Source of the DNA: Streptomyces umbrinus
GTDB lineage: Bacteria; Actinomycetota; Actinomycetes; Streptomycetales; Streptomycetaceae
NCBI RefSeq assembly: GCF_030817415.1
Contig: NZ_JAUSZI010000002.1
Location: 3,472,001 to 3,536,000, forward strand
Reading direction: 5' to 3'
DNA length: 64,000 nucleotides
Program-made: the position numbers and the translations under genes
The notes under the pieces: generated by a model
What the model was told of the DNA's origin: nothing
Databases searched by the model: none
Seen by the model: only the letters and a program-made list of their open reading frames with translations
Shown: positions 41,247 to 50,058 of the stretch, in pieces
Layout: every line of letters starts with the position of its first letter
Numbering within the stretch: the first letter of the stretch is position 1

Positions 41247-41923
41247 TGAGGGTCGCCATTGCCGGTGCCGGTGCGGTGGGCCGCTCGATCGCGGGCGAGC
41301 TCCTGGAGAACGGGCACGAGGTCCTGCTGATCGACAAGGCGCCGACCGCCATCTCGGTCGAGCGCGTCCCGCAGGCGGAGTGGCTGCTCGCCGACGCCTG
41401 CGAGATCACTTCGCTGGACGAGGCCGCGCTGCAGCGGTGCAACGTGGTCATCGCGGCGACGGGCGACGACAAGGTGAACCTCGTCGTGTCGCTCCTCGCC
41501 AAGACGGAGTACGGGGTTCCGCGGGTCGTCGCCCGCGTCAACAACCCCAAGAACGAATGGCTGTTCAACGAGTCGTGGGGTGTGGACGTCGCCGTCTCGA
41601 CCCCCCGTCTGATGTCGGCCCTGGTCGAGGAGGCGGTGAGCGTCGGCGACCTGGTCCGCCTGCTCCGCTTCAGCCACGGCGACGCCAACCTCGTCGAACT
41701 GACCCTGCCCCCGGAGTCGGCCCTGGCCGGCACCCAGGTCGGCGAAGTGGCCTGGCCCGAGGACACGTCCCTCGTCACCATCATCCGCGGCACCCGGGTC
41801 CTCACCCCCACCCCGGAGGACTCCCTGGAAGCAGGCGACGAACTCCTCTTCGTGGCGGCCCAGGCCCGCGAGGAACAGCTGGAGGACCTGCTGTCGGTGC
41901 GTCGCGAGGAGACGACGGGCTGA
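41246..41923 (+). CDS. TrkA-type potassium uptake regulator (RCK), second copy
   Basis: 225 residues with RCK_N (MRVAIAGAGAVGRSIAGELL, then EVLLIDK) and RCK_C (ALAGTQVGEVAWPEDTSLVTIIRG). The nucleotide-binding loop GAGAVG is intact. The start ATG shares its first base with the stop codon of the first copy, so the two are made in fixed proportion and probably form a hetero-octameric gating ring. It is followed by a strong terminator. Function as for its partner. Confidence 0.88.
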   Translation: MRVAIAGAGAVGRSIAGELLENGHEVLLIDKAPTAISVERVPQAEWLLADACEITSLDEAALQRCNVVIAATGDDKVNLVVSLLAKTEYGVPRVVARVNNPKNEWLFNESWGVDVAVSTPRLMSALVEEAVSVGDLVRLLRFSHGDANLVELTLPPESALAGTQVGEVAWPEDTSLVTIIRGTRVLTPTPEDSLEAGDELLFVAAQAREEQLEDLLSVRREETTG

Positions 41924-41947
41924 CCACGGACGGCTGACGCACGGAGA

Positions 41948-41993
41948 CAAGTGGAGGGGCGCTCGGAGATGTCTCCGAGCGCCCCTCCACTTG
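41948..41993 (+). terminator. perfect 22-bp terminator after the TrkA-like pair
   Basis: Arms 41948-41969 and 41972-41993 are fully complementary (CAAGTGGAGG... and ...CCTCCACTTG) with a two-base gap, followed by TCGGTTT. Confidence 0.85.
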
Positions 41994-42055
41994 TCGGTTT
42001 GGTCCGGGACCACCTCTCGGACTGGTCCGGAATCACCTCTTAGCCTGGTCCGGCA

Positions 42056-42140
42056 CCATCCAGCGCGTCCGGCGTTTGAGGACGAGGCCGTTCAGGCCGA
42101 TAGCGGGGGTCTGGGAGCGCAGCCCCCAGCGGCCCACACA
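42056..42140. repeat. dispersed Streptomyces repeat (copy 3)
   Basis: CCGGCGTTTGAGGACGAGG and then GCGGGGGTCTGGGAGCGCAGCCCCCAG are a diverged copy of the element at 23.5 kb and 29.0 kb. It lies between convergent genes, the usual position of this family. Confidence 0.75.
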
Positions 42141-42151
42141 GGCACCGGCGC

Positions 42152-42871
42152 CTAGTCCGCAGACCGAGCCGCCGCTTCCCGCTCCTTCTCCGCGCGCTCC
42201 TCCGCCTCCATCTCGGCGAAGACATCGATCGGCGGCGGAGCCTTCGCCAGGAAGACCCACGTGAGCCAGACCGCGAGCAGGAAGGGCGGGATCTTCAGGG
42301 CGATCAGGACCCAGCCGAACTGAGTCGTGTCGGCCCACCAGTAGAGCGGGAACAGGATCGCGCACTTGGCGAGCAGGATGAGTCCCCAGGCCCAACTGGC
42401 CTTCGCGTACGCCGTCTTGCGCCCAGGGTTACGCGTACGCCAGGAGAGGTTCTCCTTGAAGACCGGGCCGAGAATGAGCCCGATCAGCGGAACTCCCGCA
42501 AGCGTCGTGATGATGTAGGCGAGGGCGAGTCCGAGCGTGTAGAGCATGCCCGGCAGATAGAAGTCCTTCGCGTTGCCCGTCATCATCGCGAAGACCACGC
42601 CGAAGGCCACACCGAAGACGCCGCTGAAGGCGTGCTTGACGGTGTCCTTCATGACCAGGCGGACCACGACCAGCAGGATCGAGACACCGAGGGCCGCGAT
42701 GGCCGCCGAGTGCAGATCCTTGTTGATCGTGAAGATCGTGACGAAGAGCAGGCCCGGCACGACCGTCTCGATCATGCCCCGCAGACCGCCGAACGCCTCG
42801 AAGAGCGCGGCCTCGGTCACCGCCCGCGAATCCCGCTGGGCGTCTTCGGTCGGCTTGTCGAGCGACGTCAC
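42152..42871 (-). CDS. DUF3159 family membrane protein
   Basis: 239 residues. Five or six hydrophobic helices (VVPGLLFVTIFTI, AAIAALGVSILLVVVRLV, AFSGVFGVAFGVVFAMM, WGLILLAKCAILFPLYWW, PPFLLAVWLTWVFLA). The order and spacing, with the upstream LFEAFGGLRGMIETVVPGLLF, is the pattern I recall for DUF3159 in the actinobacterial ceoBC neighbourhood. GTG start. It sits 3 bases downstream of the OB-fold gene, so they are one transcript. Function unknown. Confidence 0.8.
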   Translation of the reverse strand: MTSLDKPTEDAQRDSRAVTEAALFEAFGGLRGMIETVVPGLLFVTIFTINKDLHSAAIAALGVSILLVVVRLVMKDTVKHAFSGVFGVAFGVVFAMMTGNAKDFYLPGMLYTLGLALAYIITTLAGVPLIGLILGPVFKENLSWRTRNPGRKTAYAKASWAWGLILLAKCAILFPLYWWADTTQFGWVLIALKIPPFLLAVWLTWVFLAKAPPPIDVFAEMEAEERAEKEREAAARSAD

Positions 42872-42874
42872 CGG

Positions 42875-43273
42875 CTACTCCCGTCCGAGGGGTCTGAGTT
42901 CGTATTTGGGATTGAACAGCACCCGGCGGCCCCGGCTCATCGAGATCCGGCCCGATGCGATCAGCTTGCGCCCCGGTTCTATCCCCACTATGGAGCGCCT
43001 GCCGAGCCACACCACGTCCAGGGCGGCCGAACCGTCGAACAGCTCGGCCTCCAGGGCCGGGACACCGGCCCTAGGGCGCAGGGTGACCGTGCGCAAGGTA
43101 CCAGTAACGGTGACCACCTGTCGGTCACGGCAGTCACCGATACGCGTACAGCCCGCGGTCTCTGTGTCCTCGCGCAGCTCCTCCGACTCCAGGTCCTCCT
43201 GGGACGAGGAGAGCCGGTCGATCATCCGCCGGAACCGGCCCGCCGGCTTTTCGGAACGAGGAACAGCGCTCAT
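42875..43273 (-). CDS. OB-fold nucleic-acid-binding protein
   Basis: 132 residues. After a charged N-terminus (RFRRMIDRLSSSQEDLESEE), the segment GDCRDRQVVTVTGTLRTVTLRP and DVVWLGRRSIVGIEPGRKLIASGRIS forms a tRNA_anti/OB-fold domain resembling the RecG wedge or a single-stranded nucleic-acid binder. TACGCT lies exactly six bases before the ATG with no ribosome binding site, so the message is probably leaderless. It precedes DUF3159 by 1-3 bases, the same order as in M. tuberculosis (Rv2694c-Rv2693c, from memory). Confidence 0.8.
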   Translation of the reverse strand: MSAVPRSEKPAGRFRRMIDRLSSSQEDLESEELREDTETAGCTRIGDCRDRQVVTVTGTLRTVTLRPRAGVPALEAELFDGSAALDVVWLGRRSIVGIEPGRKLIASGRISMSRGRRVLFNPKYELRPLGRE

Positions 43274-43353
43274 ATCTGAAGCGTACCGGGGGGCGCTGAC
43301 GTCTACGTACCCCTGGTGCCGCCACTCGAACCGGCGTACGACCCGAACCGGTC

Positions 43354-44037
43354 TCACTTCTCGAATCGATACCCCATGCCGGGCTCCGTAATGAAGTGCC
43401 GGGGATGCGCCGGGTCCGTCTCCAGCTTGCGGCGCAGCTGGGCCATGTAGACCCGCAGATAGTTCGTCTCGGTGCCGTAGGAGGGGCCCCAGACCTCCTG
43501 GAGCAGCTGTTTCTGGCTGACCAGGCGGCCCGTGTTGCGCACCAGCACTTCCAGGAGGTGCCACTCGGTGGGGGTGAGGCGCACGTCGCGGCCGTCCCGG
43601 TTGACCTTCTTGGCGGCCAGGTCGACGGTGAAGTCCTCGGTCTCGACGATCACGTCGTCCTCGCCGCCCCCGGTGGGCTCGGCACGGCGGACGGCGGCCC
43701 TCAGGCGGGCGAGCAGCTCGTCCATGCCGAAGGGCTTGGTCACGTAGTCGTCGGCGCCCGCGTCGAGCGCCTCGACCTTCTCGTCGGAGGTGTGCCGGGC
43801 GGACAGCACCAGGATCGGCACACGGGTCCAGCCGCGCAGCCCCTTGATCACCTCGACGCCGTCCATGTCGGGCAGGCCCAGGTCGAGCACGACGACGTCG
43901 GGGTGCCGGGCGGCCGCGAGCTGGAGGGCGGTGGCGCCGTCGGGGGCCGCGTCGACCTCGTACTTGCGTGCCTTGAGGTTGATCACGAGGGCTCGGGTGA
44001 TCTGCGGCTCGTCGTCGACCACGAGGACGCGGGTCAT
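43354..44037 (-). CDS. kdpE: KdpE family response regulator (OmpR type)
   Basis: 227 residues: receiver with VVDDEPQITRAL, phosphoacceptor aspartate in VVVLDLGLPDMDG and lysine in DYVTKPFG, then an OmpR winged helix (VRLTPTEWHLLEVLVRNTGR, YLRVYMAQLRRKLE). It overlaps kdpD by 4 bases. In other bacteria KdpE activates kdpFABC under potassium limitation; no kdpFABC genes are in this window, so targets may include the neighbouring potassium genes. All phosphorylation residues are present. Confidence 0.92.
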   Translation of the reverse strand: MTRVLVVDDEPQITRALVINLKARKYEVDAAPDGATALQLAAARHPDVVVLDLGLPDMDGVEVIKGLRGWTRVPILVLSARHTSDEKVEALDAGADDYVTKPFGMDELLARLRAAVRRAEPTGGGEDDVIVETEDFTVDLAAKKVNRDGRDVRLTPTEWHLLEVLVRNTGRLVSQKQLLQEVWGPSYGTETNYLRVYMAQLRRKLETDPAHPRHFITEPGMGYRFEK

Positions 44038-46592
44038 GAAGCCTGCCTTTCCGGTTCTGCGAATGCTGTGACGTCCACGAAGGGTGCCGGGTGGGCGGGG
44101 GCCGCCCTGAGGGTGAGGACCATGGTGAGGCCGCCGCCGGGGGTGTCCTCGGCGTCGAGGGTGCCGCCCATGGCCTCGGCGAAGCCCCGGGCGACCGCGA
44201 GGCCGAGGCCCACGCCGGAGCCGCGCGGGGCGTCCCCGTACCGCTGGAAGGGCGCGAATATACGGTCCTTCGCCTCGTCCGGGACCCCGCGGCCGCGGTC
44301 CACCACGCGTACCTCCACGCGGTCTCCGAGCGCGCTGGCGGCGACCAGGACCCGCTCGCCGGCGGGGCTGTACTTGACGGCGTTCTCGACGATGTTGGCG
44401 ACCGACCGCTCCAGCAGGCCCGGGTCGACGGCGACCATGGGCAGCGTCTCGGGGATCTCCAGGTCCACGCTGTCCTCCGGTACGCCGCCGAGCGCCATCG
44501 GGACGACCTCGTCGAGGTCGATCTCGCGGATCAGCGGCGTGACCGTGCCGGTCTGCAGGCGGGACATGTCGAGGAGGTTGCCGACCAGGTGGTCGAGCCG
44601 GTCGGCGCCCGCCTCGATGCCCTCCAGGAGCTCGGCCTCGTCCTCCTCGGACCAGGCCACGTCGTCGGACCTGAGGGACGACACGGCGGCCTTGATGGCG
44701 GCCAGCGGGGTGCGCAGGTCATGGCTGACGGCCGCCAGCAGCGCCGTACGGATGCGGTTGCCCTCGGCGAGTGCGCGGGCCTGCTCGGCCTCCTCCTGGA
44801 GGCGTTTGCGGTCCAGGACGACGACGGCCTGGGCGGCGAAGGCGGCGAGCACCCGGCGGTCCTCGGCGGGCAGGACCCGGCCGGAGAGGGCGAGCGCGGT
44901 GTGGTCGCCGACCGGCATGTCGACGTCCGCGTCCTCGGGGAGCGCCGGCGGGTGCGGGCCGACGCTGCCGGCGCAGGTCCACGGGTCGATGTCGCTCTCC
45001 CGCTCCAGCAGGGCCACCGACTCCATGCCGAAGGTCTCGCGGACCCGCTCCAGGAGGGCGTCCAGGCTGGTCTCGCCGCGCAGGACGCTGCCTGCCAGGA
45101 AGGAGAGGATCTCGGACTCGGCCCGCAACCGGGCGGCCTGGTGGGTGCGGCGGGCGGCCAGGTCCACCACGGAGGCCACCGATACCGCCACTCCCACGAA
45201 GATCACGATGGCGACGATGTTCTTGGGGTCGGCGATGGTCATCCGGTGCAGCGGCGGGGTGAAGTAGTAGTTCAGCAGCAGCGAGCCGAGGGCCGCCGAG
45301 GCGAGCGCCGGGAGCAGCCCACCGAGGAGGGCCGCCGCGACGATCAGCGTCAGGAAGAGCAGCATGTCGTTGGCGAGCCCGAGGTTCGAGGCTCCGTGGG
45401 TCAGCAGCAGGGCGAGGAGGGCCGGGCCGACGACACCGACCAGCCAGCCCGCGATGATCCGCGACCGGCCGAGTCGCGATCCCCGGGCGGCCGGCAGTCC
45501 GCGCCCCTTGCCGGCCGCGTCGTGCGTGACGATGTGCACGTCGAGGTCGGGTCCCGACTCGCGGGCGACCGTGGCGCCGACGCCGGGGCCGAGCACGTAC
45601 TGCCAGGCCTTGCGCCGCGAGGAGCCCAGCACGATCTGGGAGGCGTTGACCCCGCGGGCGAACTCCAGCAGCGCGGACGGGATGTCGTCGCCGACGACGT
45701 GGTGGAAGGAGCCGCCGAGGTCCTCGGCGAGGGTGCGCTGGACGGCGAGTTCCTTGGGCGAGGCGGAGGTCAGGCCGTCGCTGCGGGCGATGTAGACGGC
45801 GAGCACCTCGCCGCCGGCGCCCTTCTCCGCCAGCCGGGCGGCGCGACGGATGAGCGTACGGCCCTCGGGACCGCCGGTCAGGCCCACGACGATGCGTTCG
45901 CGGGCCTGCCAGGTGGAGCGGATGCCGTGCTCGCCGCGGTACTGCTGAAGGTACTCGTCGACGCGGTCGGCGACCCAGAGGAGGGCCAGTTCGCGCAGGG
46001 CGGTGAGGTTGCCGGGGCGGAAGTAGTTGGAGAGGGCCGCGTCGACCTTGTCGGGCTTGTAGATGTTGCCGTGCGCCATCCGGCGGCGCAGCGCCTGCGG
46101 AGACATGTCGACCAGCTCGATCTGGTCGGCCCGGCGCACCACCTCGTCCGGGACGGTCTCGCGCTGCCGTACTCCCGTTATCGACTCGACGACGTCACCG
46201 AGCGACTCCAGATGCTGGATGTTGACCGTCGAGACGACGTCGATCCCGGCGGCGAGGAGTTCCTCGACGTCCTGCCAGCGCTTGGTGTTCCGTGAGCCTG
46301 GGACATTCGTGTGGGCCAGTTCGTCCACCAGGGCGACGGCCGGGGCGCGCTCCAGGACGGCGTCGACGTCCATCTCGGTGAAGACGGTGTCCCGGTAGGG
46401 GATCTCCCGGCGGGGGATCCGCTCCAGACCGTGCAGCATGACCTCCGTGCGCGGCCGGTCGTAGTGCTCGACGAAGGCCACGACGCAGTCCGTACCCCGC
46501 TCGCCGCGGCGGTGTGCCTCGGACAGCATCGCGTACGTCTTGCCGACGCCCGGTGCCGCACCGAGGTAGATCCGAAGCTTGCCGCGTCCCAT
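44034..46592 (-). CDS. kdpD: KdpD sensor histidine kinase
   Basis: 852 residues in the full KdpD architecture: N-terminal KdpD domain with a Walker A-like GAAPGVGKT, a universal-stress-type domain (VVGLTGGPEGRTLIRRAARLA), four closely spaced membrane helices (RIIAGWLVGVVGPALLALLL to VAIVIFVGVAVSVASVV), a GAF-like region and the kinase core (LAAVSHDLRTPLAAIKAAVS; GVGLGLAVARGF). It senses potassium or osmotic/turgor state and phosphorylates KdpE. ATG start. It is cotranscribed with kdpE and separated from the lone ABC ATPase gene by 185 bases. Confidence 0.92.
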   Translation of the reverse strand: MGRGKLRIYLGAAPGVGKTYAMLSEAHRRGERGTDCVVAFVEHYDRPRTEVMLHGLERIPRREIPYRDTVFTEMDVDAVLERAPAVALVDELAHTNVPGSRNTKRWQDVEELLAAGIDVVSTVNIQHLESLGDVVESITGVRQRETVPDEVVRRADQIELVDMSPQALRRRMAHGNIYKPDKVDAALSNYFRPGNLTALRELALLWVADRVDEYLQQYRGEHGIRSTWQARERIVVGLTGGPEGRTLIRRAARLAEKGAGGEVLAVYIARSDGLTSASPKELAVQRTLAEDLGGSFHHVVGDDIPSALLEFARGVNASQIVLGSSRRKAWQYVLGPGVGATVARESGPDLDVHIVTHDAAGKGRGLPAARGSRLGRSRIIAGWLVGVVGPALLALLLTHGASNLGLANDMLLFLTLIVAAALLGGLLPALASAALGSLLLNYYFTPPLHRMTIADPKNIVAIVIFVGVAVSVASVVDLAARRTHQAARLRAESEILSFLAGSVLRGETSLDALLERVRETFGMESVALLERESDIDPWTCAGSVGPHPPALPEDADVDMPVGDHTALALSGRVLPAEDRRVLAAFAAQAVVVLDRKRLQEEAEQARALAEGNRIRTALLAAVSHDLRTPLAAIKAAVSSLRSDDVAWSEEDEAELLEGIEAGADRLDHLVGNLLDMSRLQTGTVTPLIREIDLDEVVPMALGGVPEDSVDLEIPETLPMVAVDPGLLERSVANIVENAVKYSPAGERVLVAASALGDRVEVRVVDRGRGVPDEAKDRIFAPFQRYGDAPRGSGVGLGLAVARGFAEAMGGTLDAEDTPGGGLTMVLTLRAAPAHPAPFVDVTAFAEPERQAS

Positions 46593-46730
46593 GGCCCCAT
46601 TGTCTTCCCAAAACGCACTGCGTACGCTGCGTCGACCCTACGGCCAACAATCCTGACAAATGGGGTGAGGGGTGGGGTGCGGGACGTCTTTGACGGAACC
46701 CTGACGCGCCGCCGCGGACCCTTGCGGATC

Positions 46731-46777
46731 TCAGTACTCCACGAGCTCGGCCTCAGTGCTCGACGATCTCGCCGTCG

Positions 46778-46804
<27 letters not shown>
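46731..46804 (-). repeat. tandem copies of the ABC ATPase C-terminal codons
   Basis: Reading leftwards, the terminal codons SDGEIVEH-stop are followed by a second near-copy (SDGEIVEH-stop in another frame, 46753-46777) and a third degraded copy (AELVEY-stop, 46731-46752). Each ends in a stop codon. Confidence 0.7.
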
Positions 46805-47470
<666 letters not shown>

Positions 47471-47529
47471 GACCCTCCCCCGTGGACCGGGCGCCAGTAT
47501 CACCGTCCGGCGCCCGGTCGGGCAACGTC

Positions 47530-48756
47530 TCAGTTCGGGTTGTCGCCGTGTGTGAGCGTCTCCCAGGCGACGAAGAGGTTGTTGCTCCCCGACGGACGGT
47601 TCTGCTGCGTCAGCCGCTCGGTGTTGGTCATGACATGGCCGAGGCGGTTGCTCAGGGCGTTGTGGCCCACCTCGGTGATGGGCCCGAGCCCGAGGTGCAG
47701 CGACCCGCCGCACAGCCAGCTCGGGGGCGCCTCGCCCAGCTGGTACTTGGCCTGGAAGCCGAGCGCGTGCCGCAGCCGCTCGCCGACGTCGGTGCCGTAC
47801 AGGTCCTGGCCCTGGATGCGGCCGGTCTCGGCGACGTGCGAGATCGCGGAGATGCCATATCCGGTGTGCGTGAGGTCGCGGCAGGTCTCCTGGGTGAGCC
47901 CGTTGACGAAGGTCGACTGCCCCTGCCAGTAGTTGATGATCTTCTGCGCGGTGTCGAGGTTCTGGCTCGGCACGGTCTTCGGCAGCGCGCCGTCGGAGGA
48001 CAGATACACGAACGCGGCCGTACGGGTGCGGAACTTCGCCATGGCCTTGTCGTACGACGCCTTGTCCTCCAGGAAGACGGAGATGCCGACGGCGGCCTCC
48101 ATCATCGACAGCTCCCAGTTGCCGTTGGAGTTCGAGCCGTTGATGATCTCGGGGAGGTACACGGTGCGCAGCATGGTCGCGAAGCGGCCCGAGTTCGCCC
48201 AGCCGCCGTCGTACGTGTACTTGATGATCTCGGCGGCCTTGGGCCAGGACGAGCCCGCCCAGCCGGTCTGCAGCGGGGCGTTGCTGTTGGTGTGGTCCCG
48301 GATCGTCGCGGACCAGGCGTCCATCAGCTCGATCGCCTTCCTCGCGTACCGCGCGTCCCGTGTGACGTACCAGGCGAGGGCCTGGGTGTACGCGGCGATC
48401 GCGTCCTCGCGCTCGTCGGTGCAGCCGTTGTTGGGGTTCGAGTACGAGCCGCACTCGACGACGGCCCGTGGCTTGGGGGTGCGCGTGAGCGAGCCGTACT
48501 TGCTCGCCAGCATCTGGTCGTACGCGCCCTTCCAGGGCTGTGCGCCGGCGTTGACCTGTTGCCGGGCGAAGTCCAACTGGCCGCGGGAGACGGTGACTCC
48601 GGGGTGCGTGAAGGTGGCGGGAGCCGCCTCGGCGCGGTCGGCGGCGGGCCAGGCGAGTGCGCCCGCCAGGAGGGCGGCGACGGTCCCGACGAGCGCGAGG
48701 CGGGATCTGCGGTGATGACGTGGAGGTACCGGGGTGTTCAGCATTGTGGGGGACAT
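47530..48756 (-). CDS. secreted alginate lyase-like polysaccharide lyase
   Basis: 408 residues. An N-terminal signal peptide (arginine-rich start RHHRRSRLALVGTVAALLAG, cleavage near ADRAEA-AP) is followed by an (alpha/alpha) toroid of the alginate lyase (PF05426) type, with EREDAIAAYTQALAWYVTRD and NSNGNWELSMMEAAVGISVF (the conserved N-x-x-x/H region) and GQDLYGTDVGERLRHALGF. It would cleave a uronate-containing polysaccharide outside the cell. ATG at 48756 is chosen from several in-frame starts. A good promoter lies about 54 bases upstream. Confidence 0.75.
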   Translation of the reverse strand: MSPTMLNTPVPPRHHRRSRLALVGTVAALLAGALAWPAADRAEAAPATFTHPGVTVSRGQLDFARQQVNAGAQPWKGAYDQMLASKYGSLTRTPKPRAVVECGSYSNPNNGCTDEREDAIAAYTQALAWYVTRDARYARKAIELMDAWSATIRDHTNSNAPLQTGWAGSSWPKAAEIIKYTYDGGWANSGRFATMLRTVYLPEIINGSNSNGNWELSMMEAAVGISVFLEDKASYDKAMAKFRTRTAAFVYLSSDGALPKTVPSQNLDTAQKIINYWQGQSTFVNGLTQETCRDLTHTGYGISAISHVAETGRIQGQDLYGTDVGERLRHALGFQAKYQLGEAPPSWLCGGSLHLGLGPITEVGHNALSNRLGHVMTNTERLTQQNRPSGSNNLFVAWETLTHGDNPN

Positions 48757-48766
48757 CCGTTCTCGT

Positions 48767-48795
48767 ATGTGAACACGGAATGCCTTTATGAACAC
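48767..48795 (-). promoter_or_regulatory. direct repeats (A)TG(T)GAACAC upstream of the lyase gene
   Basis: ATGTGAACAC (48767-48776) and TTATGAACAC (48786-48795) lie 19 bases apart between the promoter and the start. On the sense strand they read TGTTCACAT and TGTTCATAA. Confidence 0.35.
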
Positions 48796-48809
48796 AGGCG
48801 TTGGCCGTG

Positions 48810-48838
48810 ACCATAGGTACGGACCAATTTCACGTCAA
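48810..48838 (-). promoter_or_regulatory. promoter of the lyase gene with a dre-like palindrome
   Basis: TTGACG (48838-48833) is followed after 17 bases by TATGGT (48815-48810), a near-consensus promoter. The spacer contains TTGGTCCGTACCTA, an imperfect match to the DasR site core TGGTCTAGACCA. Confidence 0.6.
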
Positions 48839-48908
48839 GAGAAAAGGCAGCAGAAAAGAAGGCGCGAGAGGACACGGGAGAGGACAGGAGGGAGCGCCGG
48901 GGAACGAC

Positions 48909-48955
48909 AACGGCCCGTGGGGCTCCGGAAGTCGTCCGGAGCCCCACGGGCCGTT
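48909..48955 (-). terminator. terminator after the amidase gene
   Basis: A perfect 21-bp stem (48909-48929 with 48935-48955, loop AGTCG) 11 bases past the amidase stop. Confidence 0.85.
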
Positions 48956-48965
48956 TCGCCGGGAG

Positions 48966-49862
48966 TCAGGCCTTGACCGTGAAGCCGTGCTCCTTGCCGA
49001 GCCGCTTCAGCGTCGTCTGGCCCGGGATGCCGTTGGCGTCGGCACCGCTGAAGCCGTACCGGCGCTGGAGGCTCGCGTACGCCTCGACCGTCCTGCTGCC
49101 GAACGAGCCGTCGGCCCACTGGGCGGGCAGCAACCCCTCGGCGACGAGGGCCTTTTCGACGACGAGGACGTCCGCCTTGTGGGTCTTGCCGCCCTGGGGC
49201 AGACCCGGGTCGCGGCGCGCGGCGGCGACGACGTTGCTGAGGTCGACGACCGGCTTCGACGGCGTGCTGCCGCCGCCCGCCCCGGGGGACCCGACCGGGG
49301 CCGCCTCGAAGAGCGCGGACTTGTCGATGTTGCCCGGATCCCAGTGGTCGTTGCCCGGGATGTTGGCGTGGCCGTAGTGGCCGCCCTTGCTCATCCAGAT
49401 CGTCCGGGGGCGGTTGGTCGCGTCGGCGCCCGAGGTCGCGATGCGGCCGGCCGGGAAGGTGTCCGGGATCTTCCAGGAGCGGATCGCGGCCATCATGGCC
49501 CGGTAGTTGGGCCCCGGCTTCCAGGTGGCGGTGAACGGCTTGCCCGCCCGCCCGAGGACCTCGATCTGGATGCAGACCTTCCCGACGCGGTTGGTCCGCG
49601 TCGAACCGTCGTTGCGCAGCGCGCGGGCGCTCGCGTTCAGCGGCCCGAACTGGCCGAGCCGGTCGGTCGTCGGGTCGTACAGCAGGTGCGGCTCGGCGGA
49701 GACGCTGATCAGATGCGCCGACACGGAACGGAACGCGTCGTCGCCGGCGCCGCTCTCGGTGGTGTGCCAGACGACGCGGCCGGGGATCGACGGATGGTCC
49801 ATCGCGCCTCCGATGCTCCCGTCGCCCAGCCGCTGCGCCTTCTCGATCCAGTTCGTACCCAT
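48966..49862 (-). CDS. N-acetylmuramoyl-L-alanine amidase with peptidoglycan-binding domain
   Basis: 298 residues. An amidase_2-like catalytic region (RVVWHTTESGAGDDAFRSVSAHL, then PGNDHWDPGNID with zinc-ligand histidine and acidic residue) is followed by a glycine/serine linker and a peptidoglycan-binding repeat domain (ADVLVVEKALVAEGLLPAQWADGSFGSRTVEAY). It would cut the bond between MurNAc and L-Ala. There is no signal peptide or membrane segment at the N-terminus (MGTNWIEKAQRLG), unlike most cell-wall amidases, so it may be released by lysis, a holin or another non-Sec route. Confidence 0.82.
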   Translation of the reverse strand: MGTNWIEKAQRLGDGSIGGAMDHPSIPGRVVWHTTESGAGDDAFRSVSAHLISVSAEPHLLYDPTTDRLGQFGPLNASARALRNDGSTRTNRVGKVCIQIEVLGRAGKPFTATWKPGPNYRAMMAAIRSWKIPDTFPAGRIATSGADATNRPRTIWMSKGGHYGHANIPGNDHWDPGNIDKSALFEAAPVGSPGAGGGSTPSKPVVDLSNVVAAARRDPGLPQGGKTHKADVLVVEKALVAEGLLPAQWADGSFGSRTVEAYASLQRRYGFSGADANGIPGQTTLKRLGKEHGFTVKA

Positions 49863-50022
49863 GCCGGGCCCCCGTGCTCTGTTGCGTAGTCGGTAAGTCG
49901 TGGGTGGTACAGGCGAGTTGACGGTTCTGCGTCAGCTCCGCCCTGGGTGACGCAGCGTAGCCACTCACGGGTTGCGGTTCGTACGTTTCTTTATTTTTTC
50001 AGCGCAACGAGTGGCTCCTCCC

Positions 50023-50058
50023 TTGACGGCGAAAAAGTGTGAGTGGTTGAGTACTCAC
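50023..50058 (+). promoter_or_regulatory. promoter and operator of the TetR gene
   Basis: TTGACG (50023-50028), an 18-base spacer and TTGAGT (50047-50052), with only six bases to the ATG at 50059: a leaderless promoter. GTGAGT...ACTCAC (50039-50058) overlaps the -10, with an inner TGAGTACTCA palindrome, consistent with autorepression. Confidence 0.6.
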
